From Gammaproteobacteria bacterium (GTDB taxonomy: Bacteria; Pseudomonadota; Gammaproteobacteria; UBA4575), in assembly GCA_026713925.1 (NCBI GenBank), contig JAPONM010000061.1:1-64000 (forward strand): a stretch of DNA of 64,000 nt. The letters run 5' to 3'. Below, in pieces: positions 28,074 to 37,562 of this stretch (within the stretch, counting starts at the first letter, position 1; every line of letters starts with the position of its first letter). Both the position numbers and the translations under genes were made by a program. The notes beneath the pieces are model-generated. The model was not told the origin of the DNA. It saw only the letters and a list, made by a program, of their open reading frames with translations, and did not search any database.

Positions 28074-29078
28074 ATGAAACAATTATTGGCTATTGTACTT
28101 TTCCTGAGTTTTCCCAGTGCCAGCATAAATGCTGCCAGTGAGAGCTATCTAGATCGACCAGAGGTCAAACACTTTATTGACGATTTTTCTGATCGTCACC
28201 AATACCCTAAATCTTCACTGATCGCGCTTATCAGCAATGTGAAGAAACAGACGGAAGCATTGAATGCCATACAACGTCCTGCAGAGAAGAAAAAGAACTG
28301 GAGAGAGTACAGAGAAATATTTATCACCACAAAACGGATCAACGAGGGTTTGCGGTACTGGGGTGAGAATGCACAGATACTGGAAGCTGCTGAAAAACGT
28401 TTTGGTATACCGCCTGAAATCATCGTTGCCATTATTGGAGTCGAATCGTTTTATGGAAGATACGAAGGAAGATATCCGGTGCTGGATTCGCTGGTGACAC
28501 TGGGATTTGAATATGAACCGCGAAAGAAGTTCTTTCGTGAAGAACTGGAACACTTTCTCCTGTTGATACGGGAAGAAGCACTGGACCCAGATACGATAAA
28601 GGGTTCATATGCAGGCGCAATGGGTAAAAGCCAGTTTATTTCAAGCAGCTATCGAAGATACTCAGTCGATTTTGATGGGAACGGCAAGCGTGATTTATGG
28701 GAGAGCAATGCTGATGCCATTGGCAGCGTGGCTAATTATCTCAAGGAGCACGGTTGGCAGACAGGTCAGCCTGTAGCCTTTCCTGTAAATATTCACGGGG
28801 ACCGGTACAAGGAACTTCTTGGGAAAGGACTGAAGCCTACTGCCTCAATATCTGAGCTGGCCCAGTATGGTGTCGAGCCAGGGAAAGAGCTGCTTACTGC
28901 AAAGGGAGATGTTGCGTTACTTGAGTTCAAAAAGGACAACTCATCAGAATACTGGGCAGGTCTGAAAAATTTTTATGTCATCACACGGTATAATCACAGC
29001 CATATGTACGCGATGGCTGTGTACCAGCTAAGCCAGCAGGTCAAACAGAAATTCAAGGACTACGTTGCTAAAAACTGA
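28074..29078 (+). CDS. mltB: Membrane-bound lytic murein transglycosylase B
   Basis: 334 residues from ATG 28074, 4 bp after the rodA stop (a TTG at 28059 would add five residues). It has a signal peptide ending near SASINAAS. The catalytic Glu is E124 in IIGVESFYGRYEG, and the MltB motifs YAGAMGKSQFISSSYRRY and DGNGKRDLW follow. It cleaves glycan strands to give 1,6-anhydroMurNAc. No lipobox Cys is present in the signal region, so this may be a soluble periplasmic form. Confidence 0.93.
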   Translation: MKQLLAIVLFLSFPSASINAASESYLDRPEVKHFIDDFSDRHQYPKSSLIALISNVKKQTEALNAIQRPAEKKKNWREYREIFITTKRINEGLRYWGENAQILEAAEKRFGIPPEIIVAIIGVESFYGRYEGRYPVLDSLVTLGFEYEPRKKFFREELEHFLLLIREEALDPDTIKGSYAGAMGKSQFISSSYRRYSVDFDGNGKRDLWESNADAIGSVANYLKEHGWQTGQPVAFPVNIHGDRYKELLGKGLKPTASISELAQYGVEPGKELLTAKGDVALLEFKKDNSSEYWAGLKNFYVITRYNHSHMYAMAVYQLSQQVKQKFKDYVAKN

Positions 29079-29964
29079 CGCCTTTAGGGCGGTTACCTGT
29101 TTCATCATTTTTTGGGTTTTTGTCCTGCTGGTAACAGGACAGGTCGCGTGTACAACAAAAAAACATCCAGGAGTGATTACGGCCATCCCGCCCGTGGCAA
29201 AAGCCCCCCCGCGAGAATTGCCGCCTGATGCAATACCCAGGGTTGAACCCCGCAGTCCTTATGGCAATCCATCCTCCTACACCGTATTCGGCAAACGCTA
29301 CTACACGCTTCCCAACAGCCAAGGCTTTACGGAAAGAGGTATCGCCTCCTGGTACGGCAAGAAATTTCACGGCCGGCGTACTTCCAGTGGTGAAACCTAT
29401 GACATGTATGCCATGACGGCAGCGCATACCAGGTTGCCATTGCCTACTTATGTCCAAGTGACAAACCTTGAAAATGGCAAACAGGTAGTAGTACGCGTCA
29501 ATGACCGCGGACCATTTCATCAGAACAGGGTGATCGATTTATCTTATTCGGCTGCAAGCAAACTTGATATCGTCGAGCAGGGAACGGGCCTAGTGGAAAT
29601 TCGTGCCCTTGATCCATTACACTACCGGCTTTCTGAAAAACCCGGAGACACGCCCTCGCAAAATGCGGATGCAAGAGAGCACCAAGATGCACCCGCTTGG
29701 GCCAGCAGCCCGGGTCAGCAGCCCGGCAGGCCTATAATTTTTGTGCAGGTGGGTGCATTCAGTGAGCGTGCTGGCGCAGACCAGTTGTCGAATCAGCTTC
29801 GTTTGCTTGATCTTGGGGCAATTTCAATATCCTCGATCATCAAGGATGCAGAGGAACTGCACAGAGTACGCATCGGGCCGTTGCCTACGGTTCAGTCTGC
29901 TGATGATACGTTTGCCAAGCTTAGTGACATGGGGATGAGAGAACATAGAGTAGTAATTGAATGA
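29065..29964 (+). CDS. rlpA: Septal ring lytic transglycosylase RlpA
   Basis: About 299 residues. A signal region ends VTGQVAC, a non-ideal lipobox with Gln at -3. Next come a Pro-rich linker, a double-psi beta-barrel catalytic domain (GIASWYGKKFHGRRTSSGE, later VRVNDRGPF and RVIDLSYSAA) and a C-terminal SPOR domain (VQVGAFSERAGADQL) that binds denuded glycan at septa. The start is TTG 29065, overlapping the mltB stop by 14 bp; no in-frame ATG occurs before the catalytic domain. Confidence 0.93.
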   Translation: MLKTDAFRAVTCFIIFWVFVLLVTGQVACTTKKHPGVITAIPPVAKAPPRELPPDAIPRVEPRSPYGNPSSYTVFGKRYYTLPNSQGFTERGIASWYGKKFHGRRTSSGETYDMYAMTAAHTRLPLPTYVQVTNLENGKQVVVRVNDRGPFHQNRVIDLSYSAASKLDIVEQGTGLVEIRALDPLHYRLSEKPGDTPSQNADAREHQDAPAWASSPGQQPGRPIIFVQVGAFSERAGADQLSNQLRLLDLGAISISSIIKDAEELHRVRIGPLPTVQSADDTFAKLSDMGMREHRVVIE

Positions 29965-30001
29965 TTGTTCATAGGAAAAGTCCTTATAGGGTCAGAAGCG
30001 C

Positions 30002-31138
30002 GTGAAGCTTAAAGTGGTTGTCCTGATCGTCGGGTTAGCATGTGTCGGCACATTCGTAGATGCTGAACCGTTGCCCATTCCCGCACCACCTGAATTTGAA
30101 GCCTCCAGTTACGTGCTGATGGATTTCGCCAGCGGCACTGTGCTTGCGGATCACAACTCCAGGGAACGTGTAGACCCTGCAAGTCTTACAAAGATCATGA
30201 CGGCATATATCGTATATAAAGCTTTGGCACGAGGTGAAGTGCATCTGGATGATTCCGTGTCAATCAGTGAGAAGGCCTGGCGCAGTATTGGTTCAAGGAT
30301 GTTTATCGAGGTAGGGGATAGGGTTTCCCTGGAAGACTTGCTGCGGGGCATGGTTATTCAGTCAGGAAATGATGCCAGCATAGCGCTTGCCGAACACATT
30401 GCCGGTACTGAAAAAAGCTTTGCAGACATAATGAACGTGCAGGCAGAGCGATTGGGCCTTGAAGACAGCAACTTTGTCAATGTGACTGGCCTGCCAAATG
30501 CTGATCACTATACAACGGCTTATGATGTGGCCCTGCTTTCACGTGCAATGATTTGGGAATTTCCACAGGAATATAAGCGCTACGCACAAAGGGAGTTCAC
30601 TTTCAACAATATCAGGCAGCCCAATCGTAATCGGCTGCTATGGCGCGATGACACAGTGGATGGCATTAAAACCGGCTATACTAAAGCCGCACGCTATTGC
30701 CTAGCAGCCTCAGCGGTACGCAAGGATATGCGTTTGATATCGGTGGTAATGGGCACACCCAGTTCCCGTTCCCGCATGGCAAACAGCCAGGCTTTGCTCA
30801 ACTACGGATTCAGGCATTATGAATCGCACAAGTTATATCAGGCAGGTGATGCCCTGGTCGAGCGACGCATGTGGAGTGGAGTATCGAAATTGACTCAACT
30901 GGGATTGAGTCAAGACCTGTTCGTAGCCGTTCCACATGGCCAGTTCAGCAGCCTAAAGGCGGTTGTCCAAGTTCAGCCGGATATCATGGCGCCCGTGTCC
31001 AAAGGTGATCAGCTTGGCACCTTCAAGGTAACTCTCAAAGGAGAAGATGTTTTGGAAAAACCTCTGATAGCCTTGCAGGCAAATCCAAAAGGGAGCTTTT
31101 GGAGACGCCTTGTTGATTTCTTTGTACGGCTTTACTAG
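30002..31138 (+). CDS. dacA: D-alanyl-D-alanine carboxypeptidase (PBP5/6 family)
   Basis: 378 residues with a signal peptide (ending GTFVDAEP). Active-site motifs: SLTK (S61-K64), SGN (121-123) and KTG (223-225). The C-terminal beta domain is followed by an amphipathic membrane anchor (SFWRRLVDFFVRLY). It trims terminal D-Ala from peptidoglycan pentapeptides. The start is GTG 30002, 37 bp after rlpA. Confidence 0.95.
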   Translation: MKLKVVVLIVGLACVGTFVDAEPLPIPAPPEFEASSYVLMDFASGTVLADHNSRERVDPASLTKIMTAYIVYKALARGEVHLDDSVSISEKAWRSIGSRMFIEVGDRVSLEDLLRGMVIQSGNDASIALAEHIAGTEKSFADIMNVQAERLGLEDSNFVNVTGLPNADHYTTAYDVALLSRAMIWEFPQEYKRYAQREFTFNNIRQPNRNRLLWRDDTVDGIKTGYTKAARYCLAASAVRKDMRLISVVMGTPSSRSRMANSQALLNYGFRHYESHKLYQAGDALVERRMWSGVSKLTQLGLSQDLFVAVPHGQFSSLKAVVQVQPDIMAPVSKGDQLGTFKVTLKGEDVLEKPLIALQANPKGSFWRRLVDFFVRLY

Positions 31139-31154
31139 CTTTTGCATACCGACC

Positions 31155-32003
31155 ATGGCACAGGTTCCAGCCTTTCTAAATGATGCATACATGTCCCTAG
31201 AGGCATGCCGCATATCACCTTTGGATCGTGGCTTTATATTTGGCGACGGCGTGTATGAACTGATTCCTGTTTACGGACGAAAGGCGTTTTGTTTGCAGCA
31301 GCACTTGGTGAGGCTTGCACGTAGTATTGAACAGGTCCGCATGCATAATCCGTATACCCAGTCGCAGTGGGAAGATATGGTTGAAAATTTGATTCAGCAG
31401 GCGATCAGTCCCGACTTGGCAGTCTATATTCAGGTGACGCGGGGTGTTGCCACACGTGATCATGGGTTTCCAGAAAGTACAAGCCCAACCGTGTTTGCAA
31501 TGGCAAACCCTTTGATGGAAATTCCAAATGAACAATTGCAAAAAGGTGTTGCACTGGTCACTGTAGATGATATCCGCTGGCAACGCTGCGACATTAAAGT
31601 GGTTGATTTGCTGCCCAATATCCTGGCAAAGCAGGATGCGCTACAAGCGGGTGCTGCAGAGGCCATCATGGTCCGTGATGGATTTGCTCTGGAGGGTTCT
31701 TCCAGCAACCTGTTTGTGATCCGAAAAGGGGAAGTCTATACACATCCCAAGGACAATCTGATTCTGCCTGGCATCACGCGTGAGATTATCTTGGAATTGC
31801 TGGGTGCACTAGGGCTGAAATTCCACGAACAGGCAATTCCTGAAAATTGGCTGTATCTGGCTGATGAGCTTTGGATAACAAGTTCAGCCCGGGAAATTCT
31901 GGCAGCTACGACAATTGATCAGCACACCGTAGGAGATGGGGTACCGGGGAAGCTTTGGAAGGATGTCTATGCCCTGTATCAGCAAAGAAAAGTAGGGGAC
32001 TAG
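31155..32003 (+). CDS. dat: D-amino acid aminotransferase (class IV)
   Basis: A 282-residue fold-type IV PLP enzyme. It has the N-terminal SPLDRGFIFGDGVYE motif, the PLP lysine K148 in RCDIKVVDLLPNILAKQ, and EGSSSNLFVI. The DIKxxDLLPN pattern points to D-alanine transaminase, not IlvE. It would make D-Glu or D-Ala for peptidoglycan, which fits its place after dacA. ATG 31155 gives the family start; a TTG at 31110 would overlap dacA. In E. coli this slot holds ybeD, which is missing here. Confidence 0.88.
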   Translation: MAQVPAFLNDAYMSLEACRISPLDRGFIFGDGVYELIPVYGRKAFCLQQHLVRLARSIEQVRMHNPYTQSQWEDMVENLIQQAISPDLAVYIQVTRGVATRDHGFPESTSPTVFAMANPLMEIPNEQLQKGVALVTVDDIRWQRCDIKVVDLLPNILAKQDALQAGAAEAIMVRDGFALEGSSSNLFVIRKGEVYTHPKDNLILPGITREIILELLGALGLKFHEQAIPENWLYLADELWITSSAREILAATTIDQHTVGDGVPGKLWKDVYALYQQRKVGD

Positions 32004-32084
32004 CCGCCAGCTAGCATGTTGGAGGCCAGCTGCTGGAGAGGGCTTTTATTGTAATGGGATCATGATATTGTGATACACCCATAG

Positions 32085-32726
32085 ATGTGTGAGCTCAAGA
32101 TCCGTTATCTGGGCCTGCGGGAATACCGCCCGGTTTATGCAAGAATGCGCGAGTTCAATACCAGCAGAAACTCTACAACTGCTGATGAATTCTGGTGCTT
32201 GCAGCATCCACCTGTGGTCACGTTGGGTGCCCATGCCAGCAGCCAGCATATCCATTCGGGGCTGAGCATTCCGGTTGTACCTACGGACCGCGGAGGTCAG
32301 GTCACTTATCATGCGCCTGGACAGGTGATCATCTACCTGCTGGTCGACCTGCGGCGAAAGGCATTGGGCATCAGGCAGTTCGTGCAACACATGGAGCAAG
32401 CTGTAATCGACTTGCTGGACAGTTACCAGATCATTGCTCAAGCGCGTACCGATGCGCATGGGGTGTATATCAAAGATGCGAAAGTTGCTTCGCTTGGTTT
32501 GAGAGTCAGTGGCGGATGTTGTTACCATGGTGTGGCACTTAATGTTGATATGGACTTGACGCCATTTTCACTCATGGATCCTTGTGGGTTTCCGGGACTG
32601 GCTGTCACGCAGTTAAGGGATCATGGAATCGGGTCAGATTGCCAGCAGATCCATACAGAATTAGCGAAGCAGTTGTATAACCAGCTTGATTATAAAGAAG
32701 CGGATATAGAAGTAATTGGCCAGTAA
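32085..32726 (+). CDS. lipB: Octanoyl-ACP:protein N-octanoyltransferase
   Basis: A 213-residue cytoplasmic enzyme that moves octanoate from ACP to lipoyl domains. The catalytic pair is K133 ([11 protein letters not shown]) and C167 (MDPCGFPG); [15 protein letters not shown] is the family motif. Its stop overlaps the lipA start. A lipoyl acceptor, gcvH, is encoded elsewhere in this window. Confidence 0.95.
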   Translation: MCELKIRYLGLREYRPVYARMREFNTSRNSTTADEFWCLQHPPVVTLGAHASSQHIHSGLSIPVVPTDRGGQVTYHAPGQVIIYLLVDLRRKALGIRQFVQHMEQAVIDLLDSYQIIAQARTDAHGVYIKDAKVASLGLRVSGGCCYHGVALNVDMDLTPFSLMDPCGFPGLAVTQLRDHGIGSDCQQIHTELAKQLYNQLDYKEADIEVIGQ

Positions 32727-33663
32727 ATCACATCTTGCAAAACTTGGCGTGAAGCAGCGAGGCAGGGAGAAGATTTTGCGAATCCCAGTCAGCCTTGAGG
32801 GCTCAATACCACGCGTACCGAAACCGGCATGGCTTCGTGTACAGGCACCTACTGCCAAGGCAATAGCATTAAAAAATCTGTTGAAGGAACAGAATCTGCA
32901 TACCGTGTGCGAGGAGGCTTCCTGCCCAAACCTTAGCGAGTGTTTTGGGCATGGCACGGCCACGTTCATGATTATGGGTGATGTCTGTACGCGACGTTGC
33001 GCATTTTGTGATGTTGCACATGGTAGGCCATTGCCATTGGACGAACAGGAGCCGGGCCGCCTGGCTAAGGCCATCGGGCTGATGGGACTGCGTTATGTTG
33101 TGGTCACTTCTGTTGACCGCGATGATTTGCGTGATGGGGGTGCCAGCCACTTCACAGAGTGTATACGGCAGATACGAGAATCTTGTGCAGGTGTAATAAT
33201 TGAAATCCTTGTTCCTGACTTTAGGGGACGGTTGGGCCGGTCTTTACAGATCCTGTGTCAGCAGCCGGCAGATGTGTTCAATCATAACCTGGAAACCGTT
33301 CCGCGCCTGTATCCTCACGTACGCCCTGGCGCTGATTACCAGCATTCACTGGACCTGTTGTACCGGCATAAGCAACAGCTAGTGCATGTTCCAACAAAAT
33401 CGGGTTTGATGCTTGGTCTGGGAGAGTACACAAATGAAGTCATCCAGGTGATGAGGGATTTGCGCCAGCATGATGTAGACAGGCTTACCCTGGGGCAGTA
33501 CCTCCAGCCAAGTCGTCACCACCTGCCAGTGCAACGCTATCTCAATCCTGCAGAGTTTGACAAGTTGCGTAGCGTGGCAGAAAGTCTGGGCTTCAGTCAT
33601 GTTGCCAGTGGACCACTGGTACGTTCTTCTTATCATGCAGATATTCAGGCTCACGGGCACTGA
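32716..33663 (+). CDS. lipA: Lipoyl synthase
   Basis: A 315-residue radical SAM enzyme that inserts two sulfurs into octanoyl-lysine. The auxiliary cluster cysteines are C65, C70 and C76 ([12 protein letters not shown]). The SAM cluster cysteines are C91, C95 and C98 (CTRRCAFC). The C-terminal Ser ligand is in VRSSYHA. It must start at a non-ATG codon, since the first Met after the TTG at 32716 is inside the SAM motif region. It overlaps lipB by 11 bp. Confidence 0.96.
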   Translation: MASKSHLAKLGVKQRGREKILRIPVSLEGSIPRVPKPAWLRVQAPTAKAIALKNLLKEQNLHTVCEEASCPNLSECFGHGTATFMIMGDVCTRRCAFCDVAHGRPLPLDEQEPGRLAKAIGLMGLRYVVVTSVDRDDLRDGGASHFTECIRQIRESCAGVIIEILVPDFRGRLGRSLQILCQQPADVFNHNLETVPRLYPHVRPGADYQHSLDLLYRHKQQLVHVPTKSGLMLGLGEYTNEVIQVMRDLRQHDVDRLTLGQYLQPSRHHLPVQRYLNPAEFDKLRSVAESLGFSHVASGPLVRSSYHADIQAHGH

Positions 33664-33749
33664 ATCTTTATCAGACAAAGTCCGGCACAATAAAGCCACT
33701 GTTCGCTACTGCTCAGTGCCTTGTTATACGCTTTCTCCGCTTCCGGAAA

Positions 33750-34415
33750 TCATCCAGCTTCTGAGAAAAAAATTTCCGCCTGTTTAAGCCGTTCAGCAGT
33801 GCCAATGTCAAACCATTGACCAGTGTAGTATTCGGCGCTTACATGCCCCTGTTCCACGGCAGAGTGCAGTAGCGGGGCCAAGGCGAGCTGTCTGGTTGAA
33901 CGGTTCCGGAATAGTTCAGGGGTATAAACTCCTATGCCGCTGAAAGTAAGGAAACTTTTTCCTGTGTTGTAGACCTTTCCGGATTGATAGACAAAGTCGC
34001 CCTCGGGGTGATGGGGCGGATTATCTACGAGTATCAGATGTGCCATGTCCTGTTCAAGTTCAGGAAATGACAAGGGATGGTCACACCAAATGTCACTGCT
34101 GATTACCAGAAACGGTTTGTTGCCCAATAGTGGCAGAGCATGAATAATCCCACCACCTGTTCCTAGGGGTTGTTCGCCTTCATGGGAATATTCAATTCGG
34201 ACTCCGTGGCGTCGTCCGTCTTGGAGCTGTTGTTTTATCTGGTCCCCTAGATAGGAAAGATTGATAACAATTTCCTCATAGCCTGCACCTGCTAGCCTTT
34301 CCAAATGGTGCTCGATTAAAGATTTGCCTGCGAGCTTCACAAGAGGTTTGGGGGTCTGATGGGTTAGAGGCCTTAATCGCTTGCCCAAGCCTGCTGACAA
34401 TAACATGCACTTCAT
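33750..34415 (-). CDS. murU: N-acetylmuramate alpha-1-phosphate uridylyltransferase
   Basis: A 221-residue nucleotidyltransferase. Motifs: LSAGLGKRLRPLTHQTPKPL (NTP binding), PLGTGGGI and SSDIWCDHPLSF. It makes UDP-MurNAc from MurNAc-1-phosphate, allowing recycled wall sugar to bypass MurA. The assignment among sugar nucleotidyltransferases rests on its coupling to amgK, whose stop overlaps its ATG as ATGA. In Pseudomonas the pair lies upstream of lptD; here it converges on lipA. Confidence 0.9.
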   Translation of the reverse strand: MKCMLLSAGLGKRLRPLTHQTPKPLVKLAGKSLIEHHLERLAGAGYEEIVINLSYLGDQIKQQLQDGRRHGVRIEYSHEGEQPLGTGGGIIHALPLLGNKPFLVISSDIWCDHPLSFPELEQDMAHLILVDNPPHHPEGDFVYQSGKVYNTGKSFLTFSGIGVYTPELFRNRSTRQLALAPLLHSAVEQGHVSAEYYTGQWFDIGTAERLKQAEIFFSEAG

Positions 34416-35398
34416 TGTGGTCTGAATGAAACCTTTTCGTTAATGAAGTCAGCAAGTTCGCGTGTTTCAGGATATTTAGGTGCAACAGTTTTTATGTAGC
34501 CTAATGTACGTGGGATATCCTGCAAATATCCAGACTTGCCGTCGCGCAGCTTCAGGCGCGAAAATATACCGATTGCTTTCAAATGTCGCTGGATCCCCAT
34601 TAAGTCAAACCACTTTAGAAAGATATCATTTTCGATATTGCTGATTATGTTATGTCTAAGTAGCTTGTCTTTATACCGTAGTGCCCAGGTCTCTACCCGG
34701 GCGGAGGGCCATCCGATATAACAGTCTCGCAGCAGGGAGACCAAATCGTAAGTAAGCGGACCACAGACGGCATCCTGATAGTCTATAATTCCAGGCCAGT
34801 CCGCATTGATCTGCATCAGGTTACGTGAATGATAATCACGATGTACAAATACCTGTGGTTGATCCAGGGCGTTGTTTCTCAAGTGAGTGAATGTTTGGTT
34901 CAAAAGCTCCTGATCTGAACCTGAAAGCTGAATCGCTAGCAGCCGACTCAAAAACCATTGTCGGAATAGCTCCATTTCCTGAGATAAAAGTTGCTGACTG
35001 TAATCTGGCAGACTACCTGCTGGAATTTTCTGGATGACTGTCAGTGCCTCCAGTGCATTGTTATAAAGAGTGTCAGCATTCTCGGGGTTCAGTGTATCCA
35101 GGAGCAGGGTGTCTCCGAAATCATCCAGAAGAAAGTAACCGGATTCCAGTTGGCTGTAGTGAATATGCGGTACGGGAAGCCCATCTGCTTCAAGCAAATG
35201 TGTAATGTGTGCAAATGCTTTATTTGCTTCTTTTTCTGGGGGGGAATCAACTGCGATATATTGCTCGCGTTCAGACCGGAGCCGAAAGTAGCGCCTGAAG
35301 CTCGCGTCACCTGAGACCGGTTTGAGCGTATAGGGAACGTTTCCGATTATTTCTTTGATCCACTCGTGCAGTCGACCAAGACGAGGGTCTGGGCTCAT
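34412..35398 (-). CDS. amgK: N-acetylmuramate/N-acetylglucosamine 1-kinase
   Basis: A 328-residue kinase of the aminoglycoside phosphotransferase fold. Motifs: VHRDYHSRNLM (catalytic Asp) and GIIDYQDAVCGPLTYDLVSLL (metal-binding Asp). The N-terminal lobe includes PVSGDASFRRYFRLR. It phosphorylates the anomeric hydroxyl of MurNAc or GlcNAc to feed MurU. Together they give a cell-wall recycling route that is insensitive to fosfomycin in Pseudomonas. Confidence 0.9.
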   Translation of the reverse strand: MSPDPRLGRLHEWIKEIIGNVPYTLKPVSGDASFRRYFRLRSEREQYIAVDSPPEKEANKAFAHITHLLEADGLPVPHIHYSQLESGYFLLDDFGDTLLLDTLNPENADTLYNNALEALTVIQKIPAGSLPDYSQQLLSQEMELFRQWFLSRLLAIQLSGSDQELLNQTFTHLRNNALDQPQVFVHRDYHSRNLMQINADWPGIIDYQDAVCGPLTYDLVSLLRDCYIGWPSARVETWALRYKDKLLRHNIISNIENDIFLKWFDLMGIQRHLKAIGIFSRLKLRDGKSGYLQDIPRTLGYIKTVAPKYPETRELADFINEKVSFRPQ

Positions 35399-35548
35399 AA
35401 TTCCATATCTGGGTAGGTAGGCAACTGCGGTTCAATAGAAGCTGCCTGATGCAGGTTTCGAGGCACTTCCGTTATGTGCAAGGACCAACGGCTACATCAA
35501 GCATTTGTTTTTGTACAAACTGCATGATAGCTGAATTCTGCAGTCATC

Positions 35549-35950
35549 CTAGAGTAGGCTTACATTTTCTGCCTGAGGGCCTTTTGCACCCTGAACTATA
35601 TCCATGGAAACTTTCTGGCCTTCGCGTAATGGCCTTTTCCTGCCATTGACAATGGAATTATGGTGTACAAATACATCTTCACCATTTTCCTGCTCAATAA
35701 ATCCGAAACCTTTTTTGTAATTGAACCACTTCACAGTCCCTTTGGCCTGTTTGCGAGTCTTTGCTAGTCTGGTTGAGTTTCTTTTTGTGAGGCCCCGGGC
35801 CAGCTTGATCATAATGGGTGTGACTACTATGGATACAATCACTAGGCCCCCGGCAATTAATAATGTGGTGGTATTACTGTCCATGAGTATGGCAAGTGTG
35901 ACACCTATCACAATGCCAAGGCTTATCAACAGGGTGGAATTGTTCTTCAT
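35549..35950 (-). CDS. Membrane-anchored cold-shock-domain protein
   Basis: 133 residues. Two hydrophobic helices (about 5-24 and 27-48) are followed by a basic linker ([20 protein letters not shown]) and a cold-shock domain (70-133). The domain has [16 protein letters not shown] (RNP1) and DVFVHH (RNP2). The domain should bind single-stranded nucleic acid; by the positive-inside rule it would face the cytoplasm. Most Csp proteins are soluble and about 70 residues, so this is an N-terminal membrane fusion. Function is inferred only from the domain. Confidence 0.88.
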   Translation of the reverse strand: MKNNSTLLISLGIVIGVTLAILMDSNTTTLLIAGGLVIVSIVVTPIMIKLARGLTKRNSTRLAKTRKQAKGTVKWFNYKKGFGFIEQENGEDVFVHHNSIVNGRKRPLREGQKVSMDIVQGAKGPQAENVSLL

Positions 35951-36047
35951 TAGCTAACGATCTCTCCTGAGTTCTGTTTCTTATTCATTTGGGGGTCGAG
36001 TATACTGGTTCAGTGTTTTCCAATAAAACCTCCCATCCGGGACTATG

Positions 36048-37364
36048 CTATCGAATTGTTTTGAAATACACCCTTGAGTTGCGCAGGTGGTTGTAAAGTA
36101 CCTGTTTTTTCATTGGCAAATCTTCGATTTTTGCCGGCTTGAATCCATGCTCCTGAAACCAGTGTTCAGTTTGTGTTGTGAGTACAAAAAGCTTGCTGAA
36201 ACCGGCTTCATTGGCTTTTTTTTGCAGGTGCATCAACATTTTGCTGCCACGTCCAATGGACTGGTATTCGGGATGTACTGCCAGACACCCCACCTCGGCA
36301 GCGTTATCCTCAGGAAAAGTGTACAACGTTCCACAGGTGAGCAGTACACCATCTCGTTCAATCACGTCAAATCGGTCGATTTCAAGCTCAAGTTGTTCCC
36401 GTGAACGAGGCACAATCGCACCTTTTTCAATGAAAGGTTGTATGAGCTTCTGTATTCCGTCAATGTCATTGAGGGTTGCAGGCCGAATCTCATCGTACTC
36501 CAGCGCTGTAACCAGTGTAGCTGCACCATCCAGGCTGTACAGTTCTTGCAGCAACGTGCCCGGCTTTCCCGCATCGACTAAATGGACATGCTTGACATTT
36601 TCAGAACATGCCTGAATAGCAATGTCCAGGTAGCGTTTGGCATCTTGTTTTGGACCGGGTAATTTTTTCGCCAGGTCCCGGGCTTCACGAATGCTGTAGT
36701 GGTCTTCACCTTGGGTTTTGTTGCCCTGAAGCCTGAAGTTCCCTAGCATCAATATAAGTTTTTCACACCCAAGCTCACTTGCTGTATGCACTGCAACCTC
36801 CGCCCCTGCCAGAAGAAACATGCTCCCTGTTGCTGAATGACCCAGCGGTGTGATCCCTACGACATTGTTCTGATCAAGCTGCTGCTGTATCGCCGTCTTA
36901 GTGATCTTGTATTCTACTCCGTGCTGATCGTCGATCTTGCCATCAAGGTTTGCAGGCTCCATATGCAGGAAATCGCCAAAAACTATATTCGGTTCTACTG
37001 CAGACATTGGGGTATTGACCAGGCCGGAAGTGAAAAGGGTTTTCAGGTTCTCGCATATGCTTTTAGCAACTTTCTTGACATGTTCGTTGAGGTGGGAATC
37101 TGTAAGGTATTTACTTTCCCGCGAGAAACTTTTGCTCTGCCCTCCTGTTTTTTGTTTGATAAATGTTCTCAGCCCCAGCACCAGTACGAGTTTGACACCC
37201 AGTGTATGCATCAATGCTAAGTCCTGGACGAGTGCTGCAAGTGTGTTTTCCCCCGACAGGGCATCGCTGCTTAAATAGACTACAAATGTCTTGCCGCGGT
37301 GAGCATGGATATAATGCGTGGCTTCGCGCAAACTCCCGGGCTGGAACGGGGGAATACTGCTCAT
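36048..37364 (-). CDS. argA: N-acetylglutamate synthase (amino-acid kinase plus GNAT)
   Basis: A 438-residue first enzyme of arginine synthesis. The N-terminal amino-acid kinase-like domain (about 1-290) starts SLREATHYIHAHRGKTFVVYL and gives arginine feedback control in relatives. The C-terminal GNAT domain (about 295-438) has the acetyl-CoA loop EYQSIGRGSKML. Length and order match E. coli ArgA (443). argE lies 2 kb away on the same strand, separated by three unrecognised plus-strand genes. Confidence 0.95.
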   Translation of the reverse strand: MSSIPPFQPGSLREATHYIHAHRGKTFVVYLSSDALSGENTLAALVQDLALMHTLGVKLVLVLGLRTFIKQKTGGQSKSFSRESKYLTDSHLNEHVKKVAKSICENLKTLFTSGLVNTPMSAVEPNIVFGDFLHMEPANLDGKIDDQHGVEYKITKTAIQQQLDQNNVVGITPLGHSATGSMFLLAGAEVAVHTASELGCEKLILMLGNFRLQGNKTQGEDHYSIREARDLAKKLPGPKQDAKRYLDIAIQACSENVKHVHLVDAGKPGTLLQELYSLDGAATLVTALEYDEIRPATLNDIDGIQKLIQPFIEKGAIVPRSREQLELEIDRFDVIERDGVLLTCGTLYTFPEDNAAEVGCLAVHPEYQSIGRGSKMLMHLQKKANEAGFSKLFVLTTQTEHWFQEHGFKPAKIEDLPMKKQVLYNHLRNSRVYFKTIR

Positions 37365-37562
37365 GGTTTATGCTGTGACCGTATTTGTGTGTATTTTGAG
37401 GTAAATAAACCAGGGGCAAGCCCATGGGATAGTGCAGGTTTATTTTGGTAGGCTTTTTTCCTGTCTCAGGCCCGGCTTGAGCCTTAATAATAGGGAGCCA
37501 AGTTTCGTCAAAGGTAGTATTATTGGGTTGACTGGTCATATTTTATACATAAGGAACAAAGA

